Origin: Silicimonas sp.
GTDB lineage: Bacteria; Pseudomonadota; Alphaproteobacteria; Rhodobacterales; Rhodobacteraceae
Direction: 5' to 3'
DNA: 54,266 nt
Assembly: GCA_022824525.1 (NCBI GenBank)
Contig: JAJDZT010000135.1
Span: 1-54,266 of the forward strand
How positions within the stretch are numbered: the first letter of the stretch is position 1; every line of letters starts with the position of its first letter. The translations under genes were made by a program, and so were the position numbers. A model generated the notes under the pieces. It did not search any database. It was not told the DNA's origin and saw only the letters and a program-made list of their open reading frames with translations. Below, in pieces: positions 45,716-54,127 of the stretch.

Positions 45716-45790
45716 TGGAGCGTATCAGGCTCGAACCGATGACTGGTACAAAAGACTTTCGAAAAGTACCGGTCTTGAGAAAAGCCTCAA
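45716..45790 (-). other. tRNA-like / structured element upstream of the 59-aa gene
   Basis: On the minus strand three hairpins follow each other: TTGAG-loop-CTCAA (45775-45790), GGTAC-16-base loop-GTACC (45745-45770) and a perfect-looking T-arm, ATCGG-TTCGAGC-CTGAT (45724-45740), followed by ACGCTCC-A (45716-45723), like the 3' acceptor strand of a tRNA. The matching 5' strand GGAGCGT is absent, and the 'anticodon' loop is too large. Either a decayed tRNA (Ala-like) or a structured leader of the gene 20 bases downstream. Confidence 0.3.
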
Positions 45791-46129
45791 TGGCCGCTTC
45801 GTCCCGCACAGCGGACATACCAATCCGCCCGGCGCGAGGTGCATCGGAAGAATGGCGACGGCACGAGGCGGTGTTCTGCGTTCTGGGGTTTGCCTTTTGC
45901 GAGAGAGCAATCAGCGCCCGTCGAAGGGATAGAGTTGAAAGTCAGCGGCGCCGCTGCGCCCCGGTGTCCTGTGCGTGCCGGCGTGTCATTCCGGCATTTT
46001 GGCCGTTTGCGGGAGGCTGTGCCTCCGGACGGTCGGGATACGAGCCCCCGCTTTGATGTCACGGGCGCAAGGTTCGAACGGCGGGACTTTCCCACCGCTT
46101 TGTTGATGTCACGTAACCGCGCCGTACGC
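45791..46129. other. Gene-free interval with hairpins and a dispersed repeat
   Basis: About 340 bases, bounded by the structured element and the SDR gene. It contains the palindromic repeat at 45941-45961 and a GGAGGC-TGT-GCCTCC hairpin (46012-46026). Reading frames here are short and have no ribosome sites or known motifs. I see no gene. Confidence 0.5.
45941..45961. repeat. Palindromic dispersed repeat, copy 2 (inverted)
   Basis: Exact reverse complement of 962-982, with the same palindromic core. The two copies are 45 kb apart. Confidence 0.6.
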
Positions 46130-46906
46130 TCAGACCCCGATACCGGCCGTCAGCCCGCCATCAATCAGGTAATCGCCACCGGTGCAGAAACCGGCCTTGT
46201 CGCTGCACAGGAAGGCGATCAATGCGCTGGTTTCTTCAACTGTGCCGACACGTCCGATCGGATGGGCCGCGCCAAATCCTGCAATGGCCTCTTCGATGTC
46301 TCCGGTCTCGCCCACGACGGTGCGCGCGGCGAATTCGAGCAGCGGTGTGCGCACGGACCCCGGGCTGATCGAGTTCACCCGGATGTTGTCCTTGGCGGCG
46401 TCCACGGCTTGTGCCCGCACCATCGCATGGATGGCCCCTTTCGAGGTCGCATAGGCCAGAACGGCATTCTGGTTCGCATGTCCCTGAACCGAGGACACGT
46501 GCACGATCGCGCCGCCACCCGCCGCTTTCATGAAGGGGTAGGCGAAGTGAGAGGTCAGAAAATAGGATGTCAGATTGATGCCGATGACGCGGTTCCAGTG
46601 TTCGATATCCGTTGTCTCGGTCGTCCCGTAGGTTTGGATGGCCGCGGCATTCACCAGACAATCGACGCTGCCTCGAGCGTTGCCGATCCCGGTGATCCAT
46701 TTTTCGACCTGTGTCTCGTCAGAGACGTCCACTTCTGCCACGGTCAACGGCAGTTCTCCCGCCGCGTCGCGGGCGGCTGCATTATGCGCTGGGTCGTTCC
46801 CGCACGCGAAAACGGTCGCACCTTCGCGCGCAAAATGAAGTGCCGCGCCAAGACCGATACCGCTTGAGCCCGTGACGACGACTGTCTTTCCGCTGAATTC
46901 ACCCAT
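46130..46906 (-). CDS. Short-chain dehydrogenase overlapping uxuA
   Basis: A 258-residue classical SDR: NAAAIQTYG, catalytic VSSVQG serine, YATSKGA (Tyr-x3-Lys), RVNSISPGSVRTPLLE and C-terminal TGGDYLIDGG. The cofactor loop reads TGSSGIGLG, one residue shorter than the usual TGxxxGIG, which may change NAD(P) binding. Its start overlaps the end of uxuA by eight bases, so the two are translated together. In Bacillus an SDR (YjmF/UxuB) is assigned as fructuronate reductase, so this could be the functional counterpart of the broken uxuB at 32.8 kb; that is inference. Confidence 0.85.
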   Translation of the reverse strand: MGEFSGKTVVVTGSSGIGLGAALHFAREGATVFACGNDPAHNAAARDAAGELPLTVAEVDVSDETQVEKWITGIGNARGSVDCLVNAAAIQTYGTTETTDIEHWNRVIGINLTSYFLTSHFAYPFMKAAGGGAIVHVSSVQGHANQNAVLAYATSKGAIHAMVRAQAVDAAKDNIRVNSISPGSVRTPLLEFAARTVVGETGDIEEAIAGFGAAHPIGRVGTVEETSALIAFLCSDKAGFCTGGDYLIDGGLTAGIGV

Positions 46907-48077
46907 GGGCGCGCTCCAAGGCCCGCATGACGCCGCGAAGTTCGGCGAGGCCCTTCAATCGCCCGATGGCGGAATAGCCGGGCAGGGTGGTCTTTTCGAG
47001 ATCGTCCAGCAGAAGATGTCCGTGATCCGGGCGCATCGGGATGGTGTTGTCGGGACGGTTTTCGCCCTTGCGGCGCTTTTGCTCAGCCAGAAGAAGCTCA
47101 ACGATTTCAACCATATCAGTTGATCCTTCCAGGTGGTCGGCTTCGAAGAAAGACCCGTCCGGATCGCGCTTCACATTCCGCAGGTGAGCAAAATGGACGC
47201 GGGGGGCCATCGTTCGCAGCATGGCGGCAAGATCATTGTCGGCGCGGGCTCCGAGCGATCCTGTGCAGAAGGTCACGCCGTTGGCCAAGCTCGGATTTGC
47301 CGCGAATAGCGCGTCATAGTCGGACATCTGGCTCACCACCCGCGGCAGACCGAACAGCGACCATGGCGGGTCGTCGGGGTGAATGGCCATGCGAAGGCCA
47401 AGCTCTTCGGCGACCGGCACGATTTCGGACTGGAAGGCGATCAGGTTGGAGCGGAGGTCTTCCGGTCCCATCCCATCGTATTCCGCAATCAGCTTTGCGA
47501 TGCCGTCGCGGGTGTGGTGCCCTTCGGCGCCGGGCAGCCCCGCGATGATGGTCCGCTCGAGCGTGTCGACGTCTTCGGGTGACATGGCAGCATGGTGCGC
47601 TTCGGCGGCCGCTCTTTCGGCATCGGAATAGTCGGCGTCCGCACCCGGCCTGCGGAGAACAAAAGTGTCATAGGCCGCGAAGGCAACCGGATCGAACCGG
47701 AGCGCGAGACCGCCATTCGGGGCGGGGTAGCGCAGATCGGTGCGTGTCCAGTCCACGACCGGCATGAAGTTGTAGCAGATCACCTCGATCCCGCAGGCGG
47801 CGACGTTCCGCATCGTGTCGATGAAACGACCGACGGCCGCGTCGCGATCGGCGCTGTCCGTCTTGATCGGCTGCGGGACGGGAATGCTTTCCACCACACT
47901 CCAGGTAAGCCCGGCGGCTGAAACGTCGTCCTGCCGGGCTCGGATGCGGTCCGCCGGCCAGACCTGGCCGTCGTAGATGTCGTGGAGCGCCGTCACGATA
48001 TCCGTCGCACCGGCTTGTCGAATATGCGCAAGGGGAACGGGGTCGTCAGGCCCGTACCAACGCCAACCTTCTTTCAT
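46899..48077 (-). CDS. uxuA: Mannonate dehydratase
   Basis: Converts D-mannonate to 2-keto-3-deoxygluconate, a metal-dependent TIM-barrel enzyme. It starts MKEGWRWYGPDDPVPL, the invariant UxuA opening. Metal ligands lie in MAIHPDDPPWSLFGLPRVV, GVTFCTGSLGAR and VHFAHLRNVKRD, and the C-terminal MRPDHGHLLLDD is conserved. 392 residues, full length. Overlaps the SDR gene, forming a two-gene unit separate from uxaC-uxuB 13 kb away. Confidence 0.95.
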   Translation of the reverse strand: MKEGWRWYGPDDPVPLAHIRQAGATDIVTALHDIYDGQVWPADRIRARQDDVSAAGLTWSVVESIPVPQPIKTDSADRDAAVGRFIDTMRNVAACGIEVICYNFMPVVDWTRTDLRYPAPNGGLALRFDPVAFAAYDTFVLRRPGADADYSDAERAAAEAHHAAMSPEDVDTLERTIIAGLPGAEGHHTRDGIAKLIAEYDGMGPEDLRSNLIAFQSEIVPVAEELGLRMAIHPDDPPWSLFGLPRVVSQMSDYDALFAANPSLANGVTFCTGSLGARADNDLAAMLRTMAPRVHFAHLRNVKRDPDGSFFEADHLEGSTDMVEIVELLLAEQKRRKGENRPDNTIPMRPDHGHLLLDDLEKTTLPGYSAIGRLKGLAELRGVMRALERAHG

Positions 48078-48149
48078 TTCATCTCTCCCTCACCTGCGAC
48101 TTGAGCATGATTGCCGCGGGAGACGCAACGGCCTATAGCACCCGCCAGC

Positions 48150-48716
48150 ATGACCCGACCTGAATTCACACTCACCGTTGCAACGTCCGCCGATGGACTG
48201 ATCTCGCCGACGATCGACACGCCGACGCATGTCTGGGCAAGCGAGGAAGAACAGGCGCTTTTCTTTCGCGATGTCGAGTCCGCGGACTGGGCGATCATGG
48301 GGCGGCATACGCATGAGGCGGCGGACAAGCCGGAACGGCGGCGGATCGTCTTCTCAAGCTCAGTGAGTGGTTGGCAACGGCCGACGCAGCTTTGGCTGGA
48401 CCCGGCAGGCCTGGACGTGACGGACCTTGTGGATCGGGTCGCGAATGTGCGGCCGCTCAGGCGTGGTCTGATCCTCGGCGGAACGCGGGTTCATGACTGG
48501 TTTCTGGCGTCGGGCGCTATTCACAAGGTCAACCTGACAGTGGAGCCCGTGTGCTTCGGCAGCGGTCTGCCGGTGTTCACTGGCCAGCAAGCTTCGGATC
48601 CCGTTGAAATATTTGTTTCCCGCGGGTTCGAATTGACGGAAGAAGCAACGCTGAACGAGAAGGGCACACGTTATTATGAACTGATTGCACCGGCTCACGA
48701 TCAGGAAGGGCGCTGA
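48150..48716 (+). CDS. RibD-C / dihydrofolate-reductase-like protein
   Basis: A 188-residue protein with the fold of the RibD C-terminal domain and DHFR: FTLTVATSADGLISP at the N-terminus, WAIMGRHTHEAA, RRIVFSSS, GLILGGTRVHDWFLASGAI (the cofactor-binding loop) and LTEEATLNEKGTRYYEL at the end. Probably NADPH-binding reductase; substrate unknown. ATG 48150 starts at the first strand. Divergent from uxuA. True ribD lies 1.7 kb further on; the two are not similar enough to be a duplicate. Confidence 0.8.
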   Translation: MTRPEFTLTVATSADGLISPTIDTPTHVWASEEEQALFFRDVESADWAIMGRHTHEAADKPERRRIVFSSSVSGWQRPTQLWLDPAGLDVTDLVDRVANVRPLRRGLILGGTRVHDWFLASGAIHKVNLTVEPVCFGSGLPVFTGQQASDPVEIFVSRGFELTEEATLNEKGTRYYELIAPAHDQEGR

Positions 48717-48747
48717 CGTCGGGCGAAAGCTCTGCTAGGCTTCCGGC

Positions 48748-48909
48748 ATGGACCCGATTTCTCTTGTTTTCTACGCTATCGTTTGTGGCCTTCTCAGCCT
48801 CTTTGCGCCGAACCTTGGAGGTATGCTTCCACGTCTTGTGGTTGGCGCGGTCGTTGGTGTTGCTGCTGCGACGGCGCTTCCTTTCGTCAACGGCATGATG
48901 GGATATTGA
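48748..48909 (+). CDS. 53-residue two-helix membrane protein
   Basis: A short frame MDPISLVFYAIVCGLLSLFAPN...MMGY with two hydrophobic segments (about 5-20 and 29-47) separated by a Gly/Pro/Arg turn. It sits between the reductase-like gene and the secreted-protein gene and ends four bases before the start of the latter, which suggests co-transcription and coupled translation. Below usual gene-caller length cut-offs. Ribosome site weak. Function unknown. Confidence 0.5.
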   Translation: MDPISLVFYAIVCGLLSLFAPNLGGMLPRLVVGAVVGVAAATALPFVNGMMGY

Positions 48910-48913
48910 TCGC

Positions 48914-49285
48914 ATGCATAGATTTCTCGCCACCATGGCTATCGCAGCTCTGCCGACCATGGCGCCCGCCTGGGTTGCCGGAAACGGGCTTGTCGTCGAA
49001 GAACGCGGAAACGGTTTCACCATTCCGTATCGCGGCCTTTCGGGCGCTCGCGATTTCTGGTGTGCGGCTGGCGAATACGTCATCGATCATCTGGGCATGC
49101 GGCCTGACACGCGCATCTACAGGACGTCATCACCGCCGCGGCGCGCTGGCGATGGCATCAGTTTCAGCCTGAGCTCGGAAGGCGCGAAAAAGCCCGGGAT
49201 CATCCTTCTGGGCGGCGAGCGCGGGGTGTCCGCATCGCATGCGCGCAGCTTTTGCAGCATTCTCCGCATCGAAAGAGAGTCCTGA
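48914..49285 (+). CDS. Small secreted protein of unknown function
   Basis: A 123-residue exported protein: signal peptide (MHRFLATMAIAALPTMAPAWVAG), then a compact domain with two cysteines (FWCAAGEY and SFCSIL) that could form a disulfide. The RDFWCAAGEYVIDHLG segment looks conserved-type, though I cannot name the family. Starts four bases after the 53-residue membrane protein. Probably a periplasmic partner of it. Confidence 0.65.
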   Translation: MHRFLATMAIAALPTMAPAWVAGNGLVVEERGNGFTIPYRGLSGARDFWCAAGEYVIDHLGMRPDTRIYRTSSPPRRAGDGISFSLSSEGAKKPGIILLGGERGVSASHARSFCSILRIERES

Positions 49286-49400
49286 GGAACACACCTTCAT
49301 CTTGCGTTTGCGTTTCTGCCCTACCCAAAATCAAGCGGGTCCCCTATAAAGCCTGTGGGATCGGCCCTTTGGGCCGCAACAGGCAGGGGAGAAGAGGCGG

Positions 49401-49865
49401 ATGCGCTGCCCGTTTTGCGGAAATATCGATACTCAGGTGAAAGATTCGCGGCCAGCGGAAGACCATGTCGCCATCCGGCGGCGGCGGTTCTGCCCGGCCT
49501 GTGGCGGACGTTTCACGACGTATGAGCGCGTGCAATTGCGCGATCTGGTGGTGATCAAGTCGAACGGCAAGCGCGAGGATTTCGACCGCGACAAGCTGGA
49601 GCGTTCGATCCGGATCGCAATGCAGAAGCGGCCGGTGGAGCCGGAGCGGATCGACCAGATGATCTCCGGCATCGTGCGACGGCTGGAAAGCATGGGCGAA
49701 ACCGACATTCCTTCGACCACGATCGGGGAGATCGTGATGGAAAGCCTCGCGCGGATCGACAATGTGGCCTACGTCCGCTTTGCCAGTGTTTACAAGAACT
49801 TCCAGGATGCGGGTGACTTCGACAAGTTCGTGAGCGAGCTCAGACCGCCCGACAAGGACGAGTGA
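49401..49865 (+). CDS. nrdR: Transcriptional repressor of ribonucleotide reductase genes
   Basis: A 154-residue regulator that senses (d)ATP and represses nrd operons. The N-terminal zinc ribbon has CPFC (Cys3, Cys6) and CPAC (Cys31, Cys34); the ATP-cone starts with [17 protein letters not shown] and ends [25 protein letters not shown] 49401 has GGGGAG upstream. Overlaps ribD (GTGA), a common linkage in alphaproteobacteria. Confidence 0.97.
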   Translation: MRCPFCGNIDTQVKDSRPAEDHVAIRRRRFCPACGGRFTTYERVQLRDLVVIKSNGKREDFDRDKLERSIRIAMQKRPVEPERIDQMISGIVRRLESMGETDIPSTTIGEIVMESLARIDNVAYVRFASVYKNFQDAGDFDKFVSELRPPDKDE

Positions 49866-50971
49866 GCACCGGCTTCTCAGACACAGACGACCGGCATATG
49901 GCCCACGCGCTTTCCCTGGGAGCGCGGGGCTTGGGCCGTGTTTGGCCGTGGCCTTCGGTTGGTTGCGTCCTTGTGCGGGACGGGCGCGTTGTCGGGCGTG
50001 GCACGTCGGATCCCGATACTCTGCGCCATGCAGAGCGCGTGGCCCTCGATCAGGCGGGAGATGCGGCGCGGGGTGCAACCGCCTACGTCACGCTTGAGCC
50101 GTGCGCACATACCGGACGCACGCCACCTTGCGCGGACGCGCTTGTGGCAGCCGGGGTGGCACGTGTTGTGGCGGCGACCCGCGATCCCAACCCGTTGGTG
50201 GCCGGCGAGGGGCTTGCGCGTTTGCGTGCAGCCGGTGTGACGGTGGAAGTCGGGCTTCGCGAGGCGGATGCACGTGCCCAGAACAAAGGTTTCCTCTCGG
50301 TCTTCGAACGTGGCCGCCCGGCCTTGACGTTGAAACTGGCGATGACCGTAGATGGCCGGATCGCGACCGCGACAGGTGAGAGCCGCTGGATCACGGGAAG
50401 CGACGCGCGCAGAGCGGTTCATGCCATGCGAATGTCGCATGACGCCGTTCTGGTCGGCGGCGGCACAGCACGTACGGATGACCCGACGCTGACCGTGCGC
50501 GATATGGGATCAGCGCATCAGCCCGTGCGGATGGTCGCATCACGTCGTTTGAGTTTGCCCTGGCCAAATCGATTGGCCGAGACGTTGAACGAGGGTCCGG
50601 TCTGGCTGCTGCACGGACCGGACGCCGATGAGACTGATCGCGCGCGGTGGTCGGATGCCGGCGCGCGATTGCTGGAGATACCGGTTGCCCTTGGTCAGAT
50701 CGACCCCCAGCACATGCTGGCCGTGCTTGGATCGGAAGGCATCACGCGGGTCTTTTGCGAAGGTGGAGGCGCGCTTGCGGCGTCTCTCCTTGGGGCCGGG
50801 TTGGTCGACGATCTTGTCGTGATGACGGCAGGCTTTGCCTTGGGGGCGGAAGGACAGCCGGGGATCGGCGCGCTCGGTGTCTCGGCACTGGCGGAAGTGG
50901 AGCGGTTCCAATTGGTCGATGTGCGGGCGCTCGGTGCCGACGTGATGCATCATTGGGAACGCCGGGACTAA
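49862..50971 (+). CDS. ribD: Bifunctional riboflavin deaminase/reductase
   Basis: Two steps of riboflavin synthesis. The N-terminal cytidine-deaminase-like domain has HAE (His56, Glu58) and [11 protein letters not shown] (Cys81, Cys90) zinc ligands. The C-terminal NADPH reductase begins [28 protein letters not shown] start overlapping the nrdR stop. 369 residues, full length. ribE/ribAB, which often follow, do not: the next gene is convergent, so the rib genes are split here. Confidence 0.95.
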   Translation: MSTGFSDTDDRHMAHALSLGARGLGRVWPWPSVGCVLVRDGRVVGRGTSDPDTLRHAERVALDQAGDAARGATAYVTLEPCAHTGRTPPCADALVAAGVARVVAATRDPNPLVAGEGLARLRAAGVTVEVGLREADARAQNKGFLSVFERGRPALTLKLAMTVDGRIATATGESRWITGSDARRAVHAMRMSHDAVLVGGGTARTDDPTLTVRDMGSAHQPVRMVASRRLSLPWPNRLAETLNEGPVWLLHGPDADETDRARWSDAGARLLEIPVALGQIDPQHMLAVLGSEGITRVFCEGGGALAASLLGAGLVDDLVVMTAGFALGAEGQPGIGALGVSALAEVERFQLVDVRALGADVMHHWERRD

Positions 50972-51013
50972 GCGACGCTTCGCACCGGTCGGGACGTTAC
51001 TCTCGCCTTGCCG

Positions 51014-52966
51014 TCAAAACAGACTTCGCAGCCACGCCATGAGCTTGTTCACAGGCGGCATTTCCACGCCGTCCGCCAAAAGCGACACGGCCGCTTCGGG
51101 TGAGATCGGCGCGCCGGTCCGAGGATCGAAGTAACGCGGATAACCAATCAGGCAGGCGTGGGCGAGTTGCGGCAGTGTCACCTCGTGGCTCGCTCGATGA
51201 GGCGGGCGAAGCGACCGGTCCGATGTCAGTCCGCGACCGGCGTAGAACGGCATGCCAAGGCACGTCACGGGCTTGTTCCGAAGCAGGGCTTCAAAGCCGA
51301 GTGTCGAGGAGATGGTCCAAACCGCATCGGCCGCTGCAATGGCTTCCGCAGCACTGGCATTGTGCAGGGTGACATCGGCGAGGGCATCCGCGTCGGCTTC
51401 TGACACGGCTCCTTTTCGAAAGCCCGCTTCTACATCGGGATGTGGTTTCCAAAGGATCAGCGCATCCGGGTTTTCGGCTCGGGCACGGCGCAACAGTTCG
51501 AGGTTGGTCCGTGTCTCTCCCCCGCCATGGATCAGCGAGGCATCATCCTCGACCTGACCGACAACGAGGAGATTTGGCCGGTCGCGGTCAAAATCGGGCA
51601 AATCGCCTTCAATGTTGTATTTGGTCAAGCCAAGTCGATTAATCCGGGCCACCAACCGCTCGGCACGTCGGATTTCTGCATCGGGCAAAAGGCCCGCGCT
51701 GGCGATCAACTGGTCCAGACGCCCCGCCGTGGACGGGTCGAAGTAGAGCGACGGCGTATCCAGAACAAGCGAAAGAGGGGGTATCAGAGCAGCGCCAAGC
51801 CCACGTGAACGAAGGAACCCGTCCTCCATCCGGAGCGCGCCGACCGGGGCGCCGCCCATGCCCCAGACAACGGTTTTGCGATTGGCGGGTGAGCCGCGGA
51901 ACTTCAGTTTCTTCTCCCGCCCGAAGGCGCGCGAAAGATGAGGCCGCTTCCAGGGTTTCATGCCCAGAGCCACATATCCTTCGCGATCCTCTCGCGTGGC
52001 GCGCGCTTCGGCTGCGAGCTGTGCGATCACGTCTTCGACCTGGCACAGTCGGTCGCGAACCGGATCGTACCAAGTCGGGTAGAGGATCATGCTGGCCGCG
52101 AAAAGCTGCGCACGCGTCAGGTTTCGTTCACGTCGCGGAATAGGCGTTTCGTCGATCGTAAGTCCCCAGCCCGCGTAGAAGGGCTGCCCGAAAACACGGG
52201 GTTTGTGCCCGGCGAAGATCGCCTCGAACCCGAGGGTCGAGGAATGCGTGTAGACACCGATGGCTCCTTCGAAAAGCTTCCAGGGACTGATCGGATCAGA
52301 GTAGAGCGTTACCTGGTCGATCCCCTGCGCTGCATCGTAAAGACCGGATCGGGCGCCACCCGAAGTTTCGGGATGGGTTTTGACCAGGATGGGCGCGGCG
52401 GGGTTTTCCTCCGCCGCATAAGTCAGCATTTCCCGGAATTCCGCCTTTCCTGCGCCCATCAGCGCAGCGTCACCTTCCGTCTGGTCGATCACGACCACGT
52501 AGCCGGGGGGAGGCGGTTCAATCTCCGAGTCGGTTGCCGAGTACTTTCCGAGGTGGTGGTGCTTGAGGCTGTCGATCGCGTCGCGCGCCCGGTTTAGAAG
52601 CGCCGTGTCATCCAGCGGATGGGTTGCAAGAAGGGTTTCCAGATCGGACGGCTGCGTGCCGTCGAAATGCACACCGCTTTTGTCGAGGCACAGTCCAAGT
52701 GGCGGGGAGGGGCGCACGCGGTTGGGATGGACGGAACGGAGGAACGCATCTTCCACGGTCAAAACGGGCGCGTCGGCCCAGCCCGCGACCGCTTCGCCGC
52801 GCCAGGCGGTTGGAGTGCGTCCCCAAATGCCGACCCAGTCGTTTTCGTTCGGGACGCCGATCGAAACATCCCAACCTGCTAGGCCCAGAATGCGTTTCAG
52901 GCGGCCTTCGGTAAGAAAGCCGCCTGAATAGACACATAGTCGTGTCGGTGTTTCGCTGTCCGTCAA
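51014..52966 (-). CDS. kpsC: Capsule polysaccharide Kdo transferase, KpsC type
   Basis: A 650-residue cytoplasmic, membrane-associated enzyme with two related glycosyltransferase modules, which add the alternating beta-Kdo linker to the lipid carrier of group-2-type capsules. The two modules share the pattern EDAFLRS...LDxxGVHFDG / EDGFLRS...LDTPSLYFDP and, near the ends, LGFEAIFAGHKPRVFGQPFYAGWGLT / LGFEALLRNKPVTCLGMPFYAGRGLT. Each contains a probable HP/KPHP loop (VKTHPETSGG; LWKPHPDVEAG). Starts in the end of kpsD (ATGA overlap). Confidence 0.9.
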   Translation of the reverse strand: MTDSETPTRLCVYSGGFLTEGRLKRILGLAGWDVSIGVPNENDWVGIWGRTPTAWRGEAVAGWADAPVLTVEDAFLRSVHPNRVRPSPPLGLCLDKSGVHFDGTQPSDLETLLATHPLDDTALLNRARDAIDSLKHHHLGKYSATDSEIEPPPPGYVVVIDQTEGDAALMGAGKAEFREMLTYAAEENPAAPILVKTHPETSGGARSGLYDAAQGIDQVTLYSDPISPWKLFEGAIGVYTHSSTLGFEAIFAGHKPRVFGQPFYAGWGLTIDETPIPRRERNLTRAQLFAASMILYPTWYDPVRDRLCQVEDVIAQLAAEARATREDREGYVALGMKPWKRPHLSRAFGREKKLKFRGSPANRKTVVWGMGGAPVGALRMEDGFLRSRGLGAALIPPLSLVLDTPSLYFDPSTAGRLDQLIASAGLLPDAEIRRAERLVARINRLGLTKYNIEGDLPDFDRDRPNLLVVGQVEDDASLIHGGGETRTNLELLRRARAENPDALILWKPHPDVEAGFRKGAVSEADADALADVTLHNASAAEAIAAADAVWTISSTLGFEALLRNKPVTCLGMPFYAGRGLTSDRSLRPPHRASHEVTLPQLAHACLIGYPRYFDPRTGAPISPEAAVSLLADGVEMPPVNKLMAWLRSLF

Positions 52967-54099
52967 TTCCCGTTGGCGAGATCGTCGAGCGCTGCCGCGG
53001 TGGTCGCCGGGCCAGTGATCGCGCCCAGAACCTTGGTGAACTGGTTGTACGGAGCTTCGGTGACATAGACCGTGTCCTGATCGCGAATGTCGAATTCGCG
53101 GGCAAGGAAGACGCCGTTTGGCGAGGTCAGGTCAAGCACATAGACAAAGCGTTGTTCGCCTTGGATGTCGTTGCGGCCCAGAACCTTGTTGGCGATGTTT
53201 GCCGGTTCGTCGCGGAAGACAAAGATGCCGGTCGGGTCGGCCAGGGCAGGGCTCAGGCCGCCAACGGTGGCCAGCGCTTCAACCGCGGAAACTTTCTGCG
53301 TGTCGAAAGGAACCTTGACCTGTGCGCCGGTGGACCCAAGCGCCGTGAAGAAACGTTCGTCCTGTTCGACAAGCACCCGGTCTCCTGCACGCAAAGCGAC
53401 GTCGAGACGCGGGTTTTCGTAAAGATCCTGCAACCAGACCGTGCCGGAATGTCCGCCGCGGATCAGTGTGATTTGGGTGATTTCCGGGGGCAGCGTGATG
53501 CCGCCGGCCTGAGCGAGCATGGCCGTCAGGGTGCGGGTCGGGCGCTCAATCGGGTAAACACCCTGTGCGCCAACGCCGCCAATCAGCGAGACCGTTGCAC
53601 CGTCGCCTGCCAAGCGCTGTACGATGACCTGTGGGTCCGGCGTTTGCGCTTCGAGTTTTTCGGTGATGATCCGGCGGATGGCCTCCGGCGTGTTGCCGCT
53701 GGCCTTGATGCGCCCTGCGTAGGGCACGAAGATGAAGCCGGAGCCGTCGACCTGGATTTCGTCCAGAACTGCCGGAGCGCCGCCGCCTTGCGTCAGCAGA
53801 CCGTCATCCACGTTCTCGTAAATCTGGAGCCCGAGCGTATCGCCGGGACGTACCGTGTCGGAGCCAAGCACCCCGGCGTGGATCAGTGCGCTGGAGAAGC
53901 CGAGTGGCGGAGTGAACGAGGTCGCCTTGTTGACCGCGTCATCAACCGTCACGATGAACGCGTTGCCTTGTTCCTGAACAGACCCCTGAAAAATCTCATT
54001 TTTCGTTGGTCCGGAGCGGGGGAGTCCACAGCCGGCAAGAATGCTTGCCGAAATGCAGATCGCAACCCAACGGGTGCGGCTGGAAGTCCTTGTTTTCAC
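52963..54099 (-). CDS. kpsD: Capsule/polysaccharide export outer-membrane lipoprotein
   Basis: A Wza/KpsD-type secretin-like lipoprotein of 378 residues. Lipobox LAGC gives Cys24. The polysaccharide-export domain (VRPGDTLGLQIYENVDDGLLTQ, DGSGFIFVPYAGRIKASGNTP) is followed by two SLBB-type repeats (VSLIGGVGAQGVYPI and later VKVPFDTQKVSAVEALATVGGL). Forms the outer-membrane portal. Only 28 bases separate its start from an incoming IS element, so its own promoter may be displaced. kpsD here is uncertain between Wza and KpsD by name. Confidence 0.9.
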   Translation of the reverse strand: MKTRTSSRTRWVAICISASILAGCGLPRSGPTKNEIFQGSVQEQGNAFIVTVDDAVNKATSFTPPLGFSSALIHAGVLGSDTVRPGDTLGLQIYENVDDGLLTQGGGAPAVLDEIQVDGSGFIFVPYAGRIKASGNTPEAIRRIITEKLEAQTPDPQVIVQRLAGDGATVSLIGGVGAQGVYPIERPTRTLTAMLAQAGGITLPPEITQITLIRGGHSGTVWLQDLYENPRLDVALRAGDRVLVEQDERFFTALGSTGAQVKVPFDTQKVSAVEALATVGGLSPALADPTGIFVFRDEPANIANKVLGRNDIQGEQRFVYVLDLTSPNGVFLAREFDIRDQDTVYVTEAPYNQFTKVLGAITGPATTAAALDDLANGN

Positions 54100-54127
54100 T
54101 GCTCGGTCCTCGAACTTTGTTATTGCT

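Noticed and set aside
45716..45790. A functional tRNA gene
   Set aside because: The 5' acceptor strand and a 7-base anticodon loop are missing; kept only as a structured element of uncertain nature.
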